A stretch of 64,000 nucleotides of DNA, taken from positions 62,261-126,260 of the forward strand of contig NZ_NGVS01000005.1 in NCBI RefSeq assembly GCF_002777975.1, written 5' to 3'. Each line of letters begins with the position of its first letter. The stretch's first letter is position 1. The stretch is from Shewanella carassii (GTDB taxonomy: Bacteria > Pseudomonadota > Gammaproteobacteria > Enterobacterales > Shewanellaceae). Below the pieces are notes generated by a model. That model had not been told where the DNA came from and did no database searches. It was given only the letters and a program-made list of their open reading frames with translations. The position numbers and the translations under genes are program-made. Positions 25,260 to 35,710 of the stretch are shown here, piece after piece.

Positions 25260-26714
25260 TTAGAAGGTCGAACTGTTGATCCACAGATGCACTAATATGC
25301 TGGCAATGTAACCAAGAGCGATCACCGGAGTCCATTTGAGGTGAGCTCCGAAGGTATATATCCCGCGGGCCTGGCCCATCAGGGCCACCCCGGCAGCACT
25401 ACCAATAGATAGCAAACTGCCCCCGACACCGGCGGTCAAAGTCACCAGCAACCATTGTCCCAGCGCCATATCCGGATTCATGGTCAGTACGGCAAACATC
25501 ACAGGGATGTTGTCTATGATAGAAGACAGCACTCCAATGGCGATATTGGCATAGGTGGGATCCCACTGGGTGTACATGGCGTGAGACACCATACTCAGAT
25601 AGCCCATAAAGCCCAAGCCGCCGACACAAAGCACCACGCCGTAGAAGAATAGCAAGGTGTCCCACTCGGCTCTGGCAATACGGCTGAAGACATCGAAGGG
25701 CACCACGTTACCTAGTTGCTCCAGACGCTTTTCATCCTGCATCAGGCGCGCCTTCTCCTGCGCTCTTGCCAGTGCTTTCGGGAAATTCTTCCTCAGATAG
25801 AAACCAAAACACTGCAGCAATCCAAGGCCTGTCATCATGCCAAGCACAGGCGGCAGCCCCAGCAGTGAATGGGTGCACACTGCCATGGCTATGGTAAACA
25901 GGAACAGCAGCACTATCCGCTTGGCGCCCGTCTTGGTGTAGACCTTTTCAACCAAGGCATCAGATTTTTCCCTGGAAATAAACAGGCTCATGATCAGCGC
26001 CGGAACCAGGAAATTCACCAGTGAGGGCAGGAACAACTTAAAGAACTCGGAAAAGTGCACCATACCCTTTTGCCATACCATCAGGGTGGTGATATCCCCA
26101 AAGGGACTGAAGGCACCACCGGCATTGGCGGCCACCACGATATTAATACAGGAAAGGACGATAAAGCGGCGATTTTCGGCGCCCATTTTCATTACCACGG
26201 CGCACATCAGCAACGCGGTGGTCAGGTTATCGGCAACCGGTGAGATGAAGAAGGCCAGGAAACCGGTAAGCCAGAAGATTTGATACAGGCTAAATCCTTT
26301 ACTGACCATCCAACAACGCAAGGCATCGAACAATCGGCGCTCTTCCATGGCGTTGATATAGGTCATAGCCACAAGCAAAAACAGCAACAGTTCGGCATAT
26401 TCGAGCAGGTTGTGTTTGAAGGCGGCCTCAGCCACTTCCGACATGCCATTCTGGGTATAGACATAACCTATCATGCCCCAGATAAGACCGGCAGCAACCA
26501 GCACAGGTTTGGACTTTCTCAGGTGCAGCTTCTCCTCCCCCATCACCAGCAAATAGGCGATGGCAAACAGAGTCAGAGCCAGGTACCCCACGGTTGAGTC
26601 GGTCAGACTCAGGTTGTTTACGGCTTCCGTGCTAGCCAGGACCGCAGGCGAAAACAGTCCGGACAAAATTCCTCCTAAGGCTGCGCAGCCCCCATGCAAA
26701 CGCATCAACTTCAT
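25260..26714 (-). CDS. nhaD: Na+/H+ antiporter NhaD
   Basis: A 484-residue inner-membrane transporter that exports Na+ or Li+ in exchange for protons. A hydrophobic leader ends near AVLAS, then about twelve transmembrane segments follow. Conserved ion-transporter blocks include SPVADNLTTALLMCAVV (about residues 158-174), AANAGGAFSPFGDITTLMVW and SSIIDNIPVMFAVLTMNPD. The ATG at 26714 is taken; MRLHGG three codons later is possible. It is monocistronic, with a terminator downstream. Confidence 0.93.
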   Translation of the reverse strand: MKLMRLHGGCAALGGILSGLFSPAVLASTEAVNNLSLTDSTVGYLALTLFAIAYLLVMGEEKLHLRKSKPVLVAAGLIWGMIGYVYTQNGMSEVAEAAFKHNLLEYAELLLFLLVAMTYINAMEERRLFDALRCWMVSKGFSLYQIFWLTGFLAFFISPVADNLTTALLMCAVVMKMGAENRRFIVLSCINIVVAANAGGAFSPFGDITTLMVWQKGMVHFSEFFKLFLPSLVNFLVPALIMSLFISREKSDALVEKVYTKTGAKRIVLLFLFTIAMAVCTHSLLGLPPVLGMMTGLGLLQCFGFYLRKNFPKALARAQEKARLMQDEKRLEQLGNVVPFDVFSRIARAEWDTLLFFYGVVLCVGGLGFMGYLSMVSHAMYTQWDPTYANIAIGVLSSIIDNIPVMFAVLTMNPDMALGQWLLVTLTAGVGGSLLSIGSAAGVALMGQARGIYTFGAHLKWTPVIALGYIASILVHLWINSSTF

Positions 26715-26881
26715 TTCAATTATCTCTCGGTAGGAAATTAGCTAAAACCTAGCACAAGAAACCGAAGGCAAATCTTGATAAAACGCAAAATTCTGCAATT
26801 TAAGTGAGCAAGAACAACCTATAAGCGACAGGTTGAACAAAGGACCGCACAAAAAACAGCAATAAAACAACCATAGATCAC

Positions 26882-26906
26882 AAAAGCGCCCGCAGGCGCT
26901 TTTATC
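26882..26906 (-). terminator. Terminator after the DUF481 gene
   Basis: Stem AAAAGCGCC / GGCGCTTTT with a four-base loop, about 30 bp beyond the DUF481 stop on the minus strand. Confidence 0.8.
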
Positions 26907-26935
26907 TGGTTCACACTTTTTATGTCACGGCTTTT

Positions 26936-27673
26936 TTAGAAAGAATACAGCAGTGTCATGTTGGTTTCAGTGTCAGTGCTCTTTTTATCATCCAGCGGAT
27001 CGCTGTTATAACGCACTATCACGGCAAACTTCATCGCCAGCGCACCTATGATATTGGCGGTCAGCGATGTCTCGGAGCGGGCATCTAGCTTGTCGCCATA
27101 GTCGGCGATAAACAGTTGACGGAACTTAGAGGTCTTGCTGATCTCCAATTCATAGTTGATCACCCCGTGAGCGACCCAGCTGGCGTCGGAGTTATAGCCC
27201 AGAATGGCGCTCTGCTCGCTGTCCAGGCGTTGATACTGATAACCTGGACCTATCTCGGCATCCAGGAAACTCTTGCTGCCCTGAAAAATACGGTAGCCGT
27301 AACCGGCCGCACTGTTGAACTTGTAATCATAACCTGTAAAGGGATCGGCTTCGTAACTGGTGTTGGCAAACAGATAGCTGCGCTCATCCAGACGATAGTT
27401 ACCCTGAACACCACCAAAGTAACGCTTGGCGGTAACTTCTTCAGAGTCTTCCTTGTACAGTCCTTCGAGCAGATACTGGTTTTCCCAGTTGCCCAGTTCG
27501 TGTTTCATCGCCAGGCGAGCCTTCACCGAAGAGGTTTCAGTGTTACCTGTGGTCAGGGTTGCCCCCAACTCCGCCTCACCGGCAAATGTCTTCTCGCCCT
27601 CGACAAAATCAGCCCCAGCGTGAGCAAAGGGCGCGACCAACAGAATGGCTGCAGCGCTAAGCAGTTTTTTCAT
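26936..27673 (-). CDS. DUF481 outer-membrane beta-barrel protein (YdiY-like)
   Basis: A 245-residue exported protein with a signal peptide (about residues 1-20, cleavage near AHAG). The DUF481 opening AGEAELGATLTTGNTETSS follows, then alternating strands to the C-terminal NMTLLYSF, a canonical barrel end with terminal Phe. DUF481 proteins are salt-inducible outer-membrane proteins of unknown transport role in enterobacteria. The ATG at 27673 follows GGAGATG. The frame extends upstream, but the added residues are not signal-like. It neighbours nhaD, which may or may not reflect shared salt response. Confidence 0.85.
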   Translation of the reverse strand: MKKLLSAAAILLVAPFAHAGADFVEGEKTFAGEAELGATLTTGNTETSSVKARLAMKHELGNWENQYLLEGLYKEDSEEVTAKRYFGGVQGNYRLDERSYLFANTSYEADPFTGYDYKFNSAAGYGYRIFQGSKSFLDAEIGPGYQYQRLDSEQSAILGYNSDASWVAHGVINYELEISKTSKFRQLFIADYGDKLDARSETSLTANIIGALAMKFAVIVRYNSDPLDDKKSTDTETNMTLLYSF

Positions 27674-27825
27674 TCTTGTACATCTCCGTTCAAAGCAATC
27701 CCCTAAAAAAACGGGCGCCATAGTAACATCTATGTAGCAAAATGCGAAACAGCTCGCATTTTGTCACAGAAAAGGCCTAAATCCTGACACTAATAACGGG
27801 CTTAGCCTCAAAGGGGACGAACAAA

Positions 27826-28008
27826 TCAGGCCTTCAACCCGGCCGCAGACATCAGCAGTCGCAACAGCGAAGAGACACTCAGCAAAGAAAGCACACTCAA
27901 GCACCAAAGCAGCAGCATCCAACAGCCTGGACGGCTATCGAGCCAAGCCTTAGCCGGGGCCAACAGCCGGATGGCCCGGCCCCTAAAAGCATTAATGATA
28001 GGCATCAT
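27826..28008 (-). CDS. DUF2474 small membrane peptide of the bd-type oxidase
   Basis: A 60-residue protein with a single transmembrane segment (about residues 30-52, MLLLWCLSVLSLLSVSSLLR) and the ending LLMSAAGLKA typical of DUF2474. These peptides are encoded after cydB/cioB of cyanide-insensitive-type oxidases and are thought to act like CydX as a small subunit. The ATG pair at 28008/28005 overlaps the end of cydB by 17 bp. The call rests on position plus the C-terminal signature. Confidence 0.75.
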   Translation of the reverse strand: MMPIINAFRGRAIRLLAPAKAWLDSRPGCWMLLLWCLSVLSLLSVSSLLRLLMSAAGLKA

Positions 28009-28999
28009 CGGCGCTCACCTTGCCTCGGAACACATAATAGGTCCAGCAGGTATAAACAAGAATAATCGGGATAATAAACAACGCCCCCACCAGCATGAAG
28101 CCTTGGCTCTGGGGTGGGGCCGAAGCCTGCCAGATATTGATACCTGGAGGAATAATATAGGGCCAGATGCTGATCCCAAGACCGCAGAACCCCAGTAATA
28201 CCAACAGCAGTGTCATCACAAAGGGTTGGTAAGTATCTTGCCTTTGCAGGCCCTGATACAGATTCCATCCCAGCAGCGCCGTCAATAAAGGCACGGGTGA
28301 CAGGAAAATAAGGTTCGGCAGCGAAAACCATCGCTCGGCGATTTGGGGATGTGCCAAAGGCGTCCAGATACTGACCAGCACTATCGCCACCAGCAAGCCT
28401 ATGAGCAAAGAGCGGCTCAGCAAAAACATCTGTTGCTGCAGATGCTCCTGGGTCTTCATGATCAGCCAGCTGCTGCCAAGGAGCCCGTAAGCGACCACCA
28501 GACCGACACCGCATAAAAGCGGAAAAGGCGCCAGCCAATCGAGCTGCGAACCGGCAAAGCTGCGATCTATGACGGGGAAACCGGATATCACAGCCCCCAG
28601 CACCACCCCCTGGAAGAAGGTCGCTGCCACAGAGCCGATGGCAAATGCCCTGTCCCAGGCTTTTCTGTGGCCTTCAAACGCCTTGAAGCGAAACTCAAAT
28701 GCCAAGCCTCGAAAGATCAGCGCCACCAGCATAAAGGTCAGCGGAATCGACAAGGCATCGATAATCACCGCATAAGCCAACGGAAAGGCACCGAACAGAG
28801 CTGCCCCGCCCAATACCAGCCAGGTTTCATTGCCGTCCCACACAGGTGCCACTGAGTTCACCATGATATCTTTGTCATGCTGGTCTCCAACCAAGGGCAG
28901 CAGTATCCCCACTCCCAAGTCGAAACCATCCATGACTATGTACATCAAAGTGGCGAAAATAATAATCACAAACCAGATAACAGCCAGATCGATACCCAT
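27992..28999 (-). CDS. cydB: Cytochrome bd-type quinol oxidase subunit II (CioB-like)
   Basis: A 335-residue membrane protein with the CydB opening VIWFVIIIFATLMYIVMDGFDLG and the block APVWDGNETWLVLGGAALFGAFPLAY (residues ~49-74). It pairs with CydA to oxidise quinol and reduce oxygen to water without proton pumping. Start MGIDLAVIW, 2 bp after cydA ends. Length and the accompanying DUF2474 gene fit the cyanide-insensitive branch rather than E. coli CydB (379 residues). Confidence 0.94.
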   Translation of the reverse strand: MGIDLAVIWFVIIIFATLMYIVMDGFDLGVGILLPLVGDQHDKDIMVNSVAPVWDGNETWLVLGGAALFGAFPLAYAVIIDALSIPLTFMLVALIFRGLAFEFRFKAFEGHRKAWDRAFAIGSVAATFFQGVVLGAVISGFPVIDRSFAGSQLDWLAPFPLLCGVGLVVAYGLLGSSWLIMKTQEHLQQQMFLLSRSLLIGLLVAIVLVSIWTPLAHPQIAERWFSLPNLIFLSPVPLLTALLGWNLYQGLQRQDTYQPFVMTLLLVLLGFCGLGISIWPYIIPPGINIWQASAPPQSQGFMLVGALFIIPIILVYTCWTYYVFRGKVSADDAYH

Positions 29000-29001
29000 A
29001 C

Positions 29002-30399
29002 TCAGCTCTCCTTATGCAGCTCGTCGCTGTGAAACTGTGAAATTCGCCCGACCAACGCCGGGCTTTCGGATAAGTCTTCCTCGACCTTGGGCCCCTGACG
29101 GATAAGATTGAGCAGATAGAGATACCCCAAACCAAACACCAGGCTGTAGACCACAAAGAACCCCAGCAGGCTAAGGCTCATATGCAGCTCGCCATGGGCG
29201 GAGACCGCATCCTGGGTGCGCATTACCCCATGAATGATCCAGGGTTGCCGCCCCACTTCCGTGGTTATCCAACCGGCCAACAGCGCTATGAGTCCCGATG
29301 GTCCCATGCACAGACTGAAGCGCAGAAACCAGCGGCGCTGGTACAGGCCACCACTGCGCCTGAGCCAAAGGCTGACGACACCGAGCAGCAGCATCAACAT
29401 GCCCAATCCGACCATGACCCGAAATGACCAAAAGACGATAGGGACATTGGGCCTGTCTTCCACGGCAAACTCCTTCAGCGCCGGCACCTGGGCCTGGCTG
29501 TCGTGCATCAGGATCAAACTGGCCAGCGCCGGGATCTTGAGGGCATAGTCAGTGGTTTCTGTCTCCATATTGGGCCAGCCAAACAGAATAAGCGGTGTCG
29601 GCTCACCTGAGCTGTTGTCCCAGTGGCCTTCCATGGCGGCGACTTTGGCCGGCTGATGCTCCAGGGTATTGAGCCCGTGAATATCCCCAAGCAAGGCCTG
29701 CAAAGGTGCACAGGCGAGGATCATCCACAGCGCCATGGAAAACATCTTGCGCACCGCCGGGCTGTCGTTGCCTTTAAGCAGGTGCCAGGCGCCCGATGCC
29801 GCCACCATCAAGGCGCAGCAGATAAAGGCGGCCACCGCCATATGCGAAAGACGCGGAATAAAGGAAGGGTTGAAGATAACCGCCAACCAGTCTGTCGGTA
29901 CTACTTGACCGGCTTCAATGACAAAACCCTGCGGCGTGTGCATCCAGCTGTTGGAGGCCAAGATCCAGAACATGGACATTAGGGTGCCGAGGGCGACCAT
30001 ACAGGTGGAGAAGAAGTGCAGCTGATCGCCGACTTTTTTCCAGCCAAACAGCATCACCCCCAGAAATCCGGCTTCGAGGAAGAAGGCGGTCAACACTTCA
30101 TAGGTCAACAGAGGGCCGGTAATACTGCCGGCAAACTCGGAAAAGCCGCTCCAGTTGGTGCCGAACTGGTAAGCCATCACTAACCCGGAAACCACCCCCA
30201 TACCAAAGTTGACCGCAAATACCTTGGACCAAAAATGATACAACTGCTTGTATACCGGATTACGCTTTTTGAGCCAAAGCCCTTCCAGTACCGCGAGATA
30301 ACTTGCCAGGCCAATGGTGATGGCCGGGAAGATAATGTGAAAAGAAACCGTGAAGGCAAACTGTATGCGTGCCATTTCGAGTGCATCCAGTCCAAACAT
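29002..30399 (-). CDS. cydA: Cytochrome bd-type quinol oxidase subunit I, short Q-loop (CioA-like)
   Basis: A 465-residue haem-bearing subunit. MFGLDALEMARIQFAFTVSFH contains the haem-ligand histidine region; GWITTEVGRQPWIIHGVMRT is the conserved C-terminal block. The quinol loop after KIPALASL is short, as in the cyanide-insensitive (CioA) branch. The ATG at 30399 is chosen over the upstream frame because GAGGTGG precedes it. It heads a cydA-cydB-DUF2474 operon, divergent from a MocR-type regulator. Confidence 0.94.
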   Translation of the reverse strand: MFGLDALEMARIQFAFTVSFHIIFPAITIGLASYLAVLEGLWLKKRNPVYKQLYHFWSKVFAVNFGMGVVSGLVMAYQFGTNWSGFSEFAGSITGPLLTYEVLTAFFLEAGFLGVMLFGWKKVGDQLHFFSTCMVALGTLMSMFWILASNSWMHTPQGFVIEAGQVVPTDWLAVIFNPSFIPRLSHMAVAAFICCALMVAASGAWHLLKGNDSPAVRKMFSMALWMILACAPLQALLGDIHGLNTLEHQPAKVAAMEGHWDNSSGEPTPLILFGWPNMETETTDYALKIPALASLILMHDSQAQVPALKEFAVEDRPNVPIVFWSFRVMVGLGMLMLLLGVVSLWLRRSGGLYQRRWFLRFSLCMGPSGLIALLAGWITTEVGRQPWIIHGVMRTQDAVSAHGELHMSLSLLGFFVVYSLVFGLGYLYLLNLIRQGPKVEEDLSESPALVGRISQFHSDELHKES

Positions 30400-30540
30400 G
30401 AACCACCTCAAAGGGTCAATAAACCTGGCTGGCATCTTAAGGACTGAGACAAAACTATAATAGATACAGAAAATACGATTTTATATATAACAGATTGAAT
30501 AATTGTTATGCTGGGCACTGGCAATAAAGCAGAGTAAACC

Positions 30541-31956
30541 ATGGCCAAATATGAAACCCTGATCCAGCAATTGAGGCAGCAGATACAGAGCGGTGTCTGG
30601 CAGGTGGGTGACCGCTTACCTTCACTCAGGGAGCAGACTCAGCAGAGCCAGATGAGTTTGATGACAGTGATGCATGCCTATCAGGTGTTGGAGAGCCAGG
30701 GCTGGATAATCTCCCGCCCCCGCTCAGGTTACTTTGTCGCCCCGAAAGTGGCTGCCCCCAAGCCTCAAGGTCTGCACCAGTCCAGTGCTGTGACCCGCGC
30801 CGAGTCGGTGGATATCAACGCCTTTATCTTTGAGGTGTTGCAGGCCAGTCGCGATCCGGGGATCACGGGGTTTGGCTCCGCCTACCCGGATCCCGGGCTG
30901 TCGCCCCACAAACAGTTGAACCGGGCCTTGATTTCAAGCGCCAAGACCCTGGATTCCGCCAGCGCTCTGGACAATCTGCCCCCCGGGAACCCGGCGCTCA
31001 GGCATATCATAGCCCAGCGCTACGCGGCGCAGGGAATGAGCATCTCGCCGGATGAAATAGTGATCACCGCGGGGGCACTGGAGGCATTGAACCTGAGCCT
31101 GCAGGCGGTCACCCGTCCCCGGGATTGGGTGGTGATAGAAAACCCCGCCTTCTACGGCGCGCTGCAATCGCTGGAGCGCCTCGGCCTCAAGGCGCTCGCC
31201 ATTCGCACCCATCCCCAGGAAGGGATAGATCTACAGTCTCTGGCCCAGGCGCTGCAAACTCACAGGGTCAAGGCCTGCTGGTTGATGACCAACTTTCAAA
31301 ATCCCCTTGGCTGCAGTATGAGCGATGACAAGAAGCGTCGTTTGCTGAAACTCTTGCAGGAACACGACTGCTTTTTGATTGAAGACGATGTCTACAGTGA
31401 ACTCTATTTTGGCAAGGAGAAGCCCCTGCCGGCCAAGGCCTTCGACCCGGACAACAGAACCCTGCACTGCGGCTCCTTCTCCAAGTCTCTGGTGGGCGGT
31501 TTTCGCGTCGGTTGGGTGGCCGCCGGCAAGATGGCGCTCAGTATTCAAAAACTGCAACTGATGAGCACCCTGGCCACCAGCACCCCGGTGCAATTGGCGC
31601 TGGCCCATTACCTTTCGACCCGCAGTTATGAGACCCACCTGCGACAATTGAGGCGCACCCTGGAGCAGCGAAAGTTTGCCACCTGGCAGGCATTGAAGAG
31701 CCGCTTACCCGACAGTGTCAGAGTGCATTTTGGCGATGGCGGCTATTTTCTCTGGGTAGAGTTACCCGAGGGGCGGGACACCACAGAGCTTTATCGCCAG
31801 GCGCTCAGGCAAGGAATAAGCCTGGCGCCGGGACAGATGTTCTCGGCGCACCGGGAGTTCAGCCACTGTTTTCGCATCAACGCCTCACTGCCTGGCGGGA
31901 CAAAGTTGGAGCAATCAATCGCCAACCTAGCCAAGCTTATCAAAAAGGCGTTGTGA
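30541..31956 (+). CDS. MocR-type regulator (GntR winged helix fused to aminotransferase fold)
   Basis: A 471-residue protein. The N-terminal GntR domain occupies about residues 1-70 (IQSGVWQVGDRLPSLREQTQ, then MTVMHAYQVLESQGWI). The rest is a class I aminotransferase fold, with the cofactor-binding lysine in CGSFSKSLVGGFRVGW and the blocks NLPPGNPALR and TNFQNPLG. Such proteins sense PLP-linked metabolites. It is not in a pdx context, so the target is open; the divergent cyd operon is a candidate. The ATG at 30541 directly follows AGTAAACC, with a poor ribosome site. Confidence 0.88.
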   Translation: MAKYETLIQQLRQQIQSGVWQVGDRLPSLREQTQQSQMSLMTVMHAYQVLESQGWIISRPRSGYFVAPKVAAPKPQGLHQSSAVTRAESVDINAFIFEVLQASRDPGITGFGSAYPDPGLSPHKQLNRALISSAKTLDSASALDNLPPGNPALRHIIAQRYAAQGMSISPDEIVITAGALEALNLSLQAVTRPRDWVVIENPAFYGALQSLERLGLKALAIRTHPQEGIDLQSLAQALQTHRVKACWLMTNFQNPLGCSMSDDKKRRLLKLLQEHDCFLIEDDVYSELYFGKEKPLPAKAFDPDNRTLHCGSFSKSLVGGFRVGWVAAGKMALSIQKLQLMSTLATSTPVQLALAHYLSTRSYETHLRQLRRTLEQRKFATWQALKSRLPDSVRVHFGDGGYFLWVELPEGRDTTELYRQALRQGISLAPGQMFSAHREFSHCFRINASLPGGTKLEQSIANLAKLIKKAL

Positions 31957-32079
31957 TGACTCAGAGCCATCCGGATAACACTCCGCCAACCTCAACCCTA
32001 TCACCCAAGTGTGTCGTAACAGCCAAGGCGCAACAACTCGCACCCACCTCAGATTTACACTCTGGAAGCTAAAAGTAAA

Positions 32080-32103
32080 AAAGCCCGCGAATGCGGGCTT
32101 TCA
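32080..32103. terminator. Bidirectional terminator between mocR-type gene and fba
   Basis: Stem AAAGCCCGC / GCGGGCTTT with loop GAAT, T-rich on both sides, between convergent genes. Confidence 0.88.
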
Positions 32104-32118
32104 ATACAGAGAACGGGA

Positions 32119-33186
32119 TTACAGGTTGATCTGTGGGTCCAGTTCGCCGGTCTGATAACGCTTGTACATGGCCTGCAGTGACAGCGGCTTGATCTTGGAG
32201 CCCATACCGGCACAACCGAAGGCTTCGTAGCGCACGGTACAGATGTCGGCCATGGCTTCCATGGAGGCCTTGAGGAATTTGCGTGGATCAAACTCAGTTG
32301 GGTTTTCGGCCAAGAACTTACGTACCGCACCGGTAGATGCCAGACGCAAATCTGTGTCGATGTTAACCTTACGTACACCGTGCTTGATGCCTTCAACAAT
32401 CTCTTCCAGCGGCACGCCGTAAGTTTCAGGGATCGCGCCACCATACTGGTTGATGATCTGCAGCCACTCCTGAGGTACAGAAGAAGAGCCGTGCATGACC
32501 AGGTGAGTGTTGGGGATACGGGCGTGGATCTCTTTGATGCGGTCGATACGCAGCACATCGCCGGTAGGCTTGCGGCTGAACTTGTAAGCACCGTGGCTGG
32601 TACCTATGGCGATGGCCAGGGCATCCACATGAGTGTCGGCCACGAAGCGGGCGGCTTCTTCTGGGCTGGTCAGCATCTGCTCGTGGCTCAGAGTGCCTTC
32701 GGCACCGATACCGTCTTCTTCACCGGCCATACCGGTTTCCAGGCTACCCAGACAACCGATTTCACCTTCAACAGAAACACCACAGGCGTGGGCAAACGCC
32801 ACTGTCTTGCGGGTGACATCGACGTTGTACTCATAAGAGGCAGGAGTCTTGCCGTCAGACATCAAGGAGCCGTCCATCATCACAGAGCTCATGCCGAGCT
32901 GGATGGAACGCTGACACACGTCAGGGTGGGTACCGTGATCCTGGTGAATACACACAGGGATATCCGGATACTGCTCGAGGGCCGCAGCCATAAGATACTT
33001 GAGGAATTGAGGACGGGCATACTTACGGGCACCGGCTGAAGCCTGCACAATCACAGGGCTGTCAGTGGCTTCGGCGGCCTGCATGATGGCACGCATCTGC
33101 TCCAAGTTGTTGACATTGAACGCCGGGACACCGTATCCATGTTCGGCGGCGTGGTCCAGCATTTGGCGTAGGGAAATAAGGGCCAT
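32119..33186 (-). CDS. fba: Class II fructose-bisphosphate aldolase
   Basis: A 355-residue zinc-dependent aldolase that splits fructose-1,6-bisphosphate into DHAP and glyceraldehyde-3-phosphate. It shows [17 protein letters not shown], the zinc-site [10 protein letters not shown] (about residues 81-90), [10 protein letters not shown] and [10 protein letters not shown]. The subfamily is the one called Calvin-type (CbbA-like) rather than E. coli FbaA. It is the last gene of the tkt-epd-pgk-fba cluster, 113 bp after pgk with a hairpin between. Confidence 0.96.
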   Translation of the reverse strand: MALISLRQMLDHAAEHGYGVPAFNVNNLEQMRAIMQAAEATDSPVIVQASAGARKYARPQFLKYLMAAALEQYPDIPVCIHQDHGTHPDVCQRSIQLGMSSVMMDGSLMSDGKTPASYEYNVDVTRKTVAFAHACGVSVEGEIGCLGSLETGMAGEEDGIGAEGTLSHEQMLTSPEEAARFVADTHVDALAIAIGTSHGAYKFSRKPTGDVLRIDRIKEIHARIPNTHLVMHGSSSVPQEWLQIINQYGGAIPETYGVPLEEIVEGIKHGVRKVNIDTDLRLASTGAVRKFLAENPTEFDPRKFLKASMEAMADICTVRYEAFGCAGMGSKIKPLSLQAMYKRYQTGELDPQINL

Positions 33187-33250
33187 TTTTTACTCCAGTA
33201 ATAGGGTGAATTGCTTCACCGAGGTCGCTATCGCTTGGATTTAACTTGAT

Positions 33251-33271
33251 GCTCCCGGCAAAGCCGGGAGC
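33251..33271 (-). other. Perfect hairpin between pgk and fba
   Basis: Inverted repeat GCTCCCGGC / GCCGGGAGC with a three-base loop in the 113-bp gap. On the minus strand it is not followed by a T-run, so it is more likely an mRNA stabiliser or processing site setting fba relative to pgk levels than a terminator. Confidence 0.6.
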
Positions 33272-33299
33272 GGTTTCTTTATAATTCTTTTGACTTTGC

Positions 33300-34475
33300 T
33301 CAGTTACCGCGGGCCTTGAGCATGGCCACTGCCGGTAACTCTTTACCTTCGAGGAACTCGAGGAAGGCGCCGCCGCCGGTAGAAATGTATGACACCTTGT
33401 CGGCAATGCCGTATTTATCCACGGCGGCCAGAGTATCACCACCACCTGCGATGGAGAAGGCCGGTGACTCGGCGATCGCCTGGGCGATACGCTTGGTTCC
33501 TTCGCCGAACTGATCGAACTCGAACACCCCAACCGGGCCGTTCCAGACTATGGTACCGGCTTGTTGCAGGATAGCTGCCAGAGCTTCGGCGCTGTCCGGG
33601 CCTATGTCGAAGATCATCTCATCGTCGGCAACCTCGGCCACTGGCTTCAAGGTAGCCACGGCTGCCGGGCTGAACTCCTTGCCAACCACTACGTCGGTAG
33701 GCACAGGGATATCACCGCCACGGCTCTGGGCATTGGCCACCAGGCGCTTGGCTTCATCGATAAGGTCGGCTTCATAGAGTGACTTGCCCACAGGATGGCC
33801 AGCGGCGGCAATAAAGGTGTTGGCGATACCACCACCCACCACCAGTTGATCCACTATGCCGGACAGAGACTCAAGCACTGTCAGCTTGGTCGACACTTTG
33901 GAGCCACCGACAATCGCCACCAAGGGACGCGCCGGGTTATCCATCGCCTTACCCAGGGCATCCAGCTCTGCCGCCAGCAATGGGCCGGCGCAGGCTATCG
34001 GGGCAAACATGCCGACTCCGTGAGTCGAGGCCTGGGCGCGATGAGCGGTACCGAAGGCATCCATCACATAGACATCACACAGGGCTGCCAGCTGCTTAGA
34101 AAGCGCCTCGTCGTTTTTCTTCTCACCCTTGTTGAAGCGGACGTTTTCAAACACCACGACTTCGCCTTGGGCAACTTCGACGCCATCCAGATAGTCTTTT
34201 TCCAGACGCACCGGGCAGTCCAGCGCCTTGGCCAGATAATCCACCACAGGCTTGAGGGAAAACTCCTCATTGTATTCGCCTTCGGTTGGTCGTCCCAGGT
34301 GGGACATCACCATCACGGCGGCCCCTTTTTCCAGTGCCAACTTGATGGTGGGCAGTGACGCCCGCAGACGCGCATCGCTGGTGACGACACCATCGGCCAC
34401 CGGCACGTTGAGATCTTCACGGATCAGCACGCGCTTACCCTGAAGATCCAGCTCTGACATCTTGATAATTGCCAT
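33300..34475 (-). CDS. pgk: Phosphoglycerate kinase
   Basis: A 391-residue glycolytic kinase that makes ATP and 3-phosphoglycerate from 1,3-bisphosphoglycerate. Seen: [14 protein letters not shown] near the N-terminus, [37 protein letters not shown] and the C-terminal [16 protein letters not shown]. Length is normal. The ATG at 34475 follows AAGGAAGCG. It lies between epd and fba in the conserved order. Confidence 0.97.
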   Translation of the reverse strand: MAIIKMSELDLQGKRVLIREDLNVPVADGVVTSDARLRASLPTIKLALEKGAAVMVMSHLGRPTEGEYNEEFSLKPVVDYLAKALDCPVRLEKDYLDGVEVAQGEVVVFENVRFNKGEKKNDEALSKQLAALCDVYVMDAFGTAHRAQASTHGVGMFAPIACAGPLLAAELDALGKAMDNPARPLVAIVGGSKVSTKLTVLESLSGIVDQLVVGGGIANTFIAAAGHPVGKSLYEADLIDEAKRLVANAQSRGGDIPVPTDVVVGKEFSPAAVATLKPVAEVADDEMIFDIGPDSAEALAAILQQAGTIVWNGPVGVFEFDQFGEGTKRIAQAIAESPAFSIAGGGDTLAAVDKYGIADKVSYISTGGGAFLEFLEGKELPAVAMLKARGN

Positions 34476-34562
34476 TTTTACGCTTCCTTCTTAATCAAAA
34501 ACAAATCTGTTTCACTAAGGGCGGCAGCTTCCCTGCCCCCTGGAATAATCTGTTGCAGTCTC

Positions 34563-35579
34563 TCAGGCGCTGCGGGCCTTGATCATCGCCAATGCCGTAT
34601 CCAACATGCGGTTGGCAAAGCCCCATTCGTTGTCGCACCAAAGCAACAGCTTCACCAGTTGGCCATCACTGACCCGGGTCTGGGTACCATCGACCACGCT
34701 GGAGCGCGGATCATGATTAAAATCGCATGATACCAGAGGCTCATCAGTATAGCCCAGAATCCCCTCGAGCCTGCCATGGGTCGCCTGTTCCAGCACCTGG
34801 TTTACCTTGGCAATATCCACTCTGTCGTTGAGGGTCACAGACACATCGATGGCGGTGACATTAATAGTGGGCACCCGTACAGAGATAGCCTCAAACTTAT
34901 CCTTCATCTGCGGCAAGATACGCTCTATGCCTCGGGCAAGCTTGGTATCTACCGGAATAATCGATTGCCCGGCGGCGCGGGTTCGGCGCAGATCGTCGTG
35001 ATAGGCATCTATCACCTGTTGATCATTCATCGCCGAGTGGATAGTGGTAATGGCACCGCTCTTGACCCCGAAATGCCGATCCAGCACATCGATGACAGGG
35101 ACAATACAGTTGGTGGTACAAGATGCGTTGGACACCACAGTGTGCTCGGCGGCCAACAGTTCCTGGTTGACACCATAGACTATGGTGGCGTCAACATCCG
35201 CCGAAGAGGGGTGACTTATCAATACCTGGCGGGCACCGGCCTGGATATGAGCCTCGCAACTCTGTCTATCAGACAGGGCGCCGGTGGCTTCGAACACTAA
35301 GTCGATATCCAGCTCGCCCCAGGGCAGTTTGTCCGCCTCCGGCTCGGCCAACAGGGTAATACTATCGTCCCCCAGTTGCATCATGCCGTCGGCAAGGCTC
35401 GCGCGGCTATGGAAGCGACCATGGGTGGTGTCATAGTTGGTGAGGTGGACTATGGCCTCGGGCTTAGCCAGTTCATTGATAGCAACGATCTGAATTTGCT
35501 GCCTTTTACCCGATTCGTATAAGGCACGGAGAATTGAACGGCCGATGCGGCCATAACCATTGATTGCGACTCTGATCAT
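34563..35579 (-). CDS. epd: Erythrose-4-phosphate dehydrogenase
   Basis: A 338-residue GAPDH-family enzyme. The NAD site is [15 protein letters not shown]; the catalytic cysteine is in SNASCTTNC (about residue 154); [13 protein letters not shown] is the C-terminal signature. [12 protein letters not shown] and the clustering with pgk, fba and tkt favour Epd, which feeds pyridoxal phosphate synthesis from erythrose-4-phosphate, over GAPDH. Substrate preference cannot be proved from sequence alone. Confidence 0.9.
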   Translation of the reverse strand: MIRVAINGYGRIGRSILRALYESGKRQQIQIVAINELAKPEAIVHLTNYDTTHGRFHSRASLADGMMQLGDDSITLLAEPEADKLPWGELDIDLVFEATGALSDRQSCEAHIQAGARQVLISHPSSADVDATIVYGVNQELLAAEHTVVSNASCTTNCIVPVIDVLDRHFGVKSGAITTIHSAMNDQQVIDAYHDDLRRTRAAGQSIIPVDTKLARGIERILPQMKDKFEAISVRVPTINVTAIDVSVTLNDRVDIAKVNQVLEQATHGRLEGILGYTDEPLVSCDFNHDPRSSVVDGTQTRVSDGQLVKLLLWCDNEWGFANRMLDTALAMIKARSA

Positions 35580-35617
35580 GGAGATCCTGTTCCTCTAATG
35601 AGGGATGCTGATTGGGT

Positions 35618-35644
35618 AACGGCCTGACTTCCCGACAGGCCGTT
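35618..35644 (-). other. Inverted repeat between tkt and epd
   Basis: Stem AACGGCCTG / CAGGCCGTT with a nine-base loop in the 131-bp gap. It has no T-run on the minus strand, so it may attenuate or process the transcript rather than end it. Confidence 0.5.
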
Positions 35645-35710
35645 GCACTTCCTGTGCGGCATTCCATTGCCTGGTTGCCGCACAGTCATTTCCAATCAGG
35701 CAGGCGCGGC

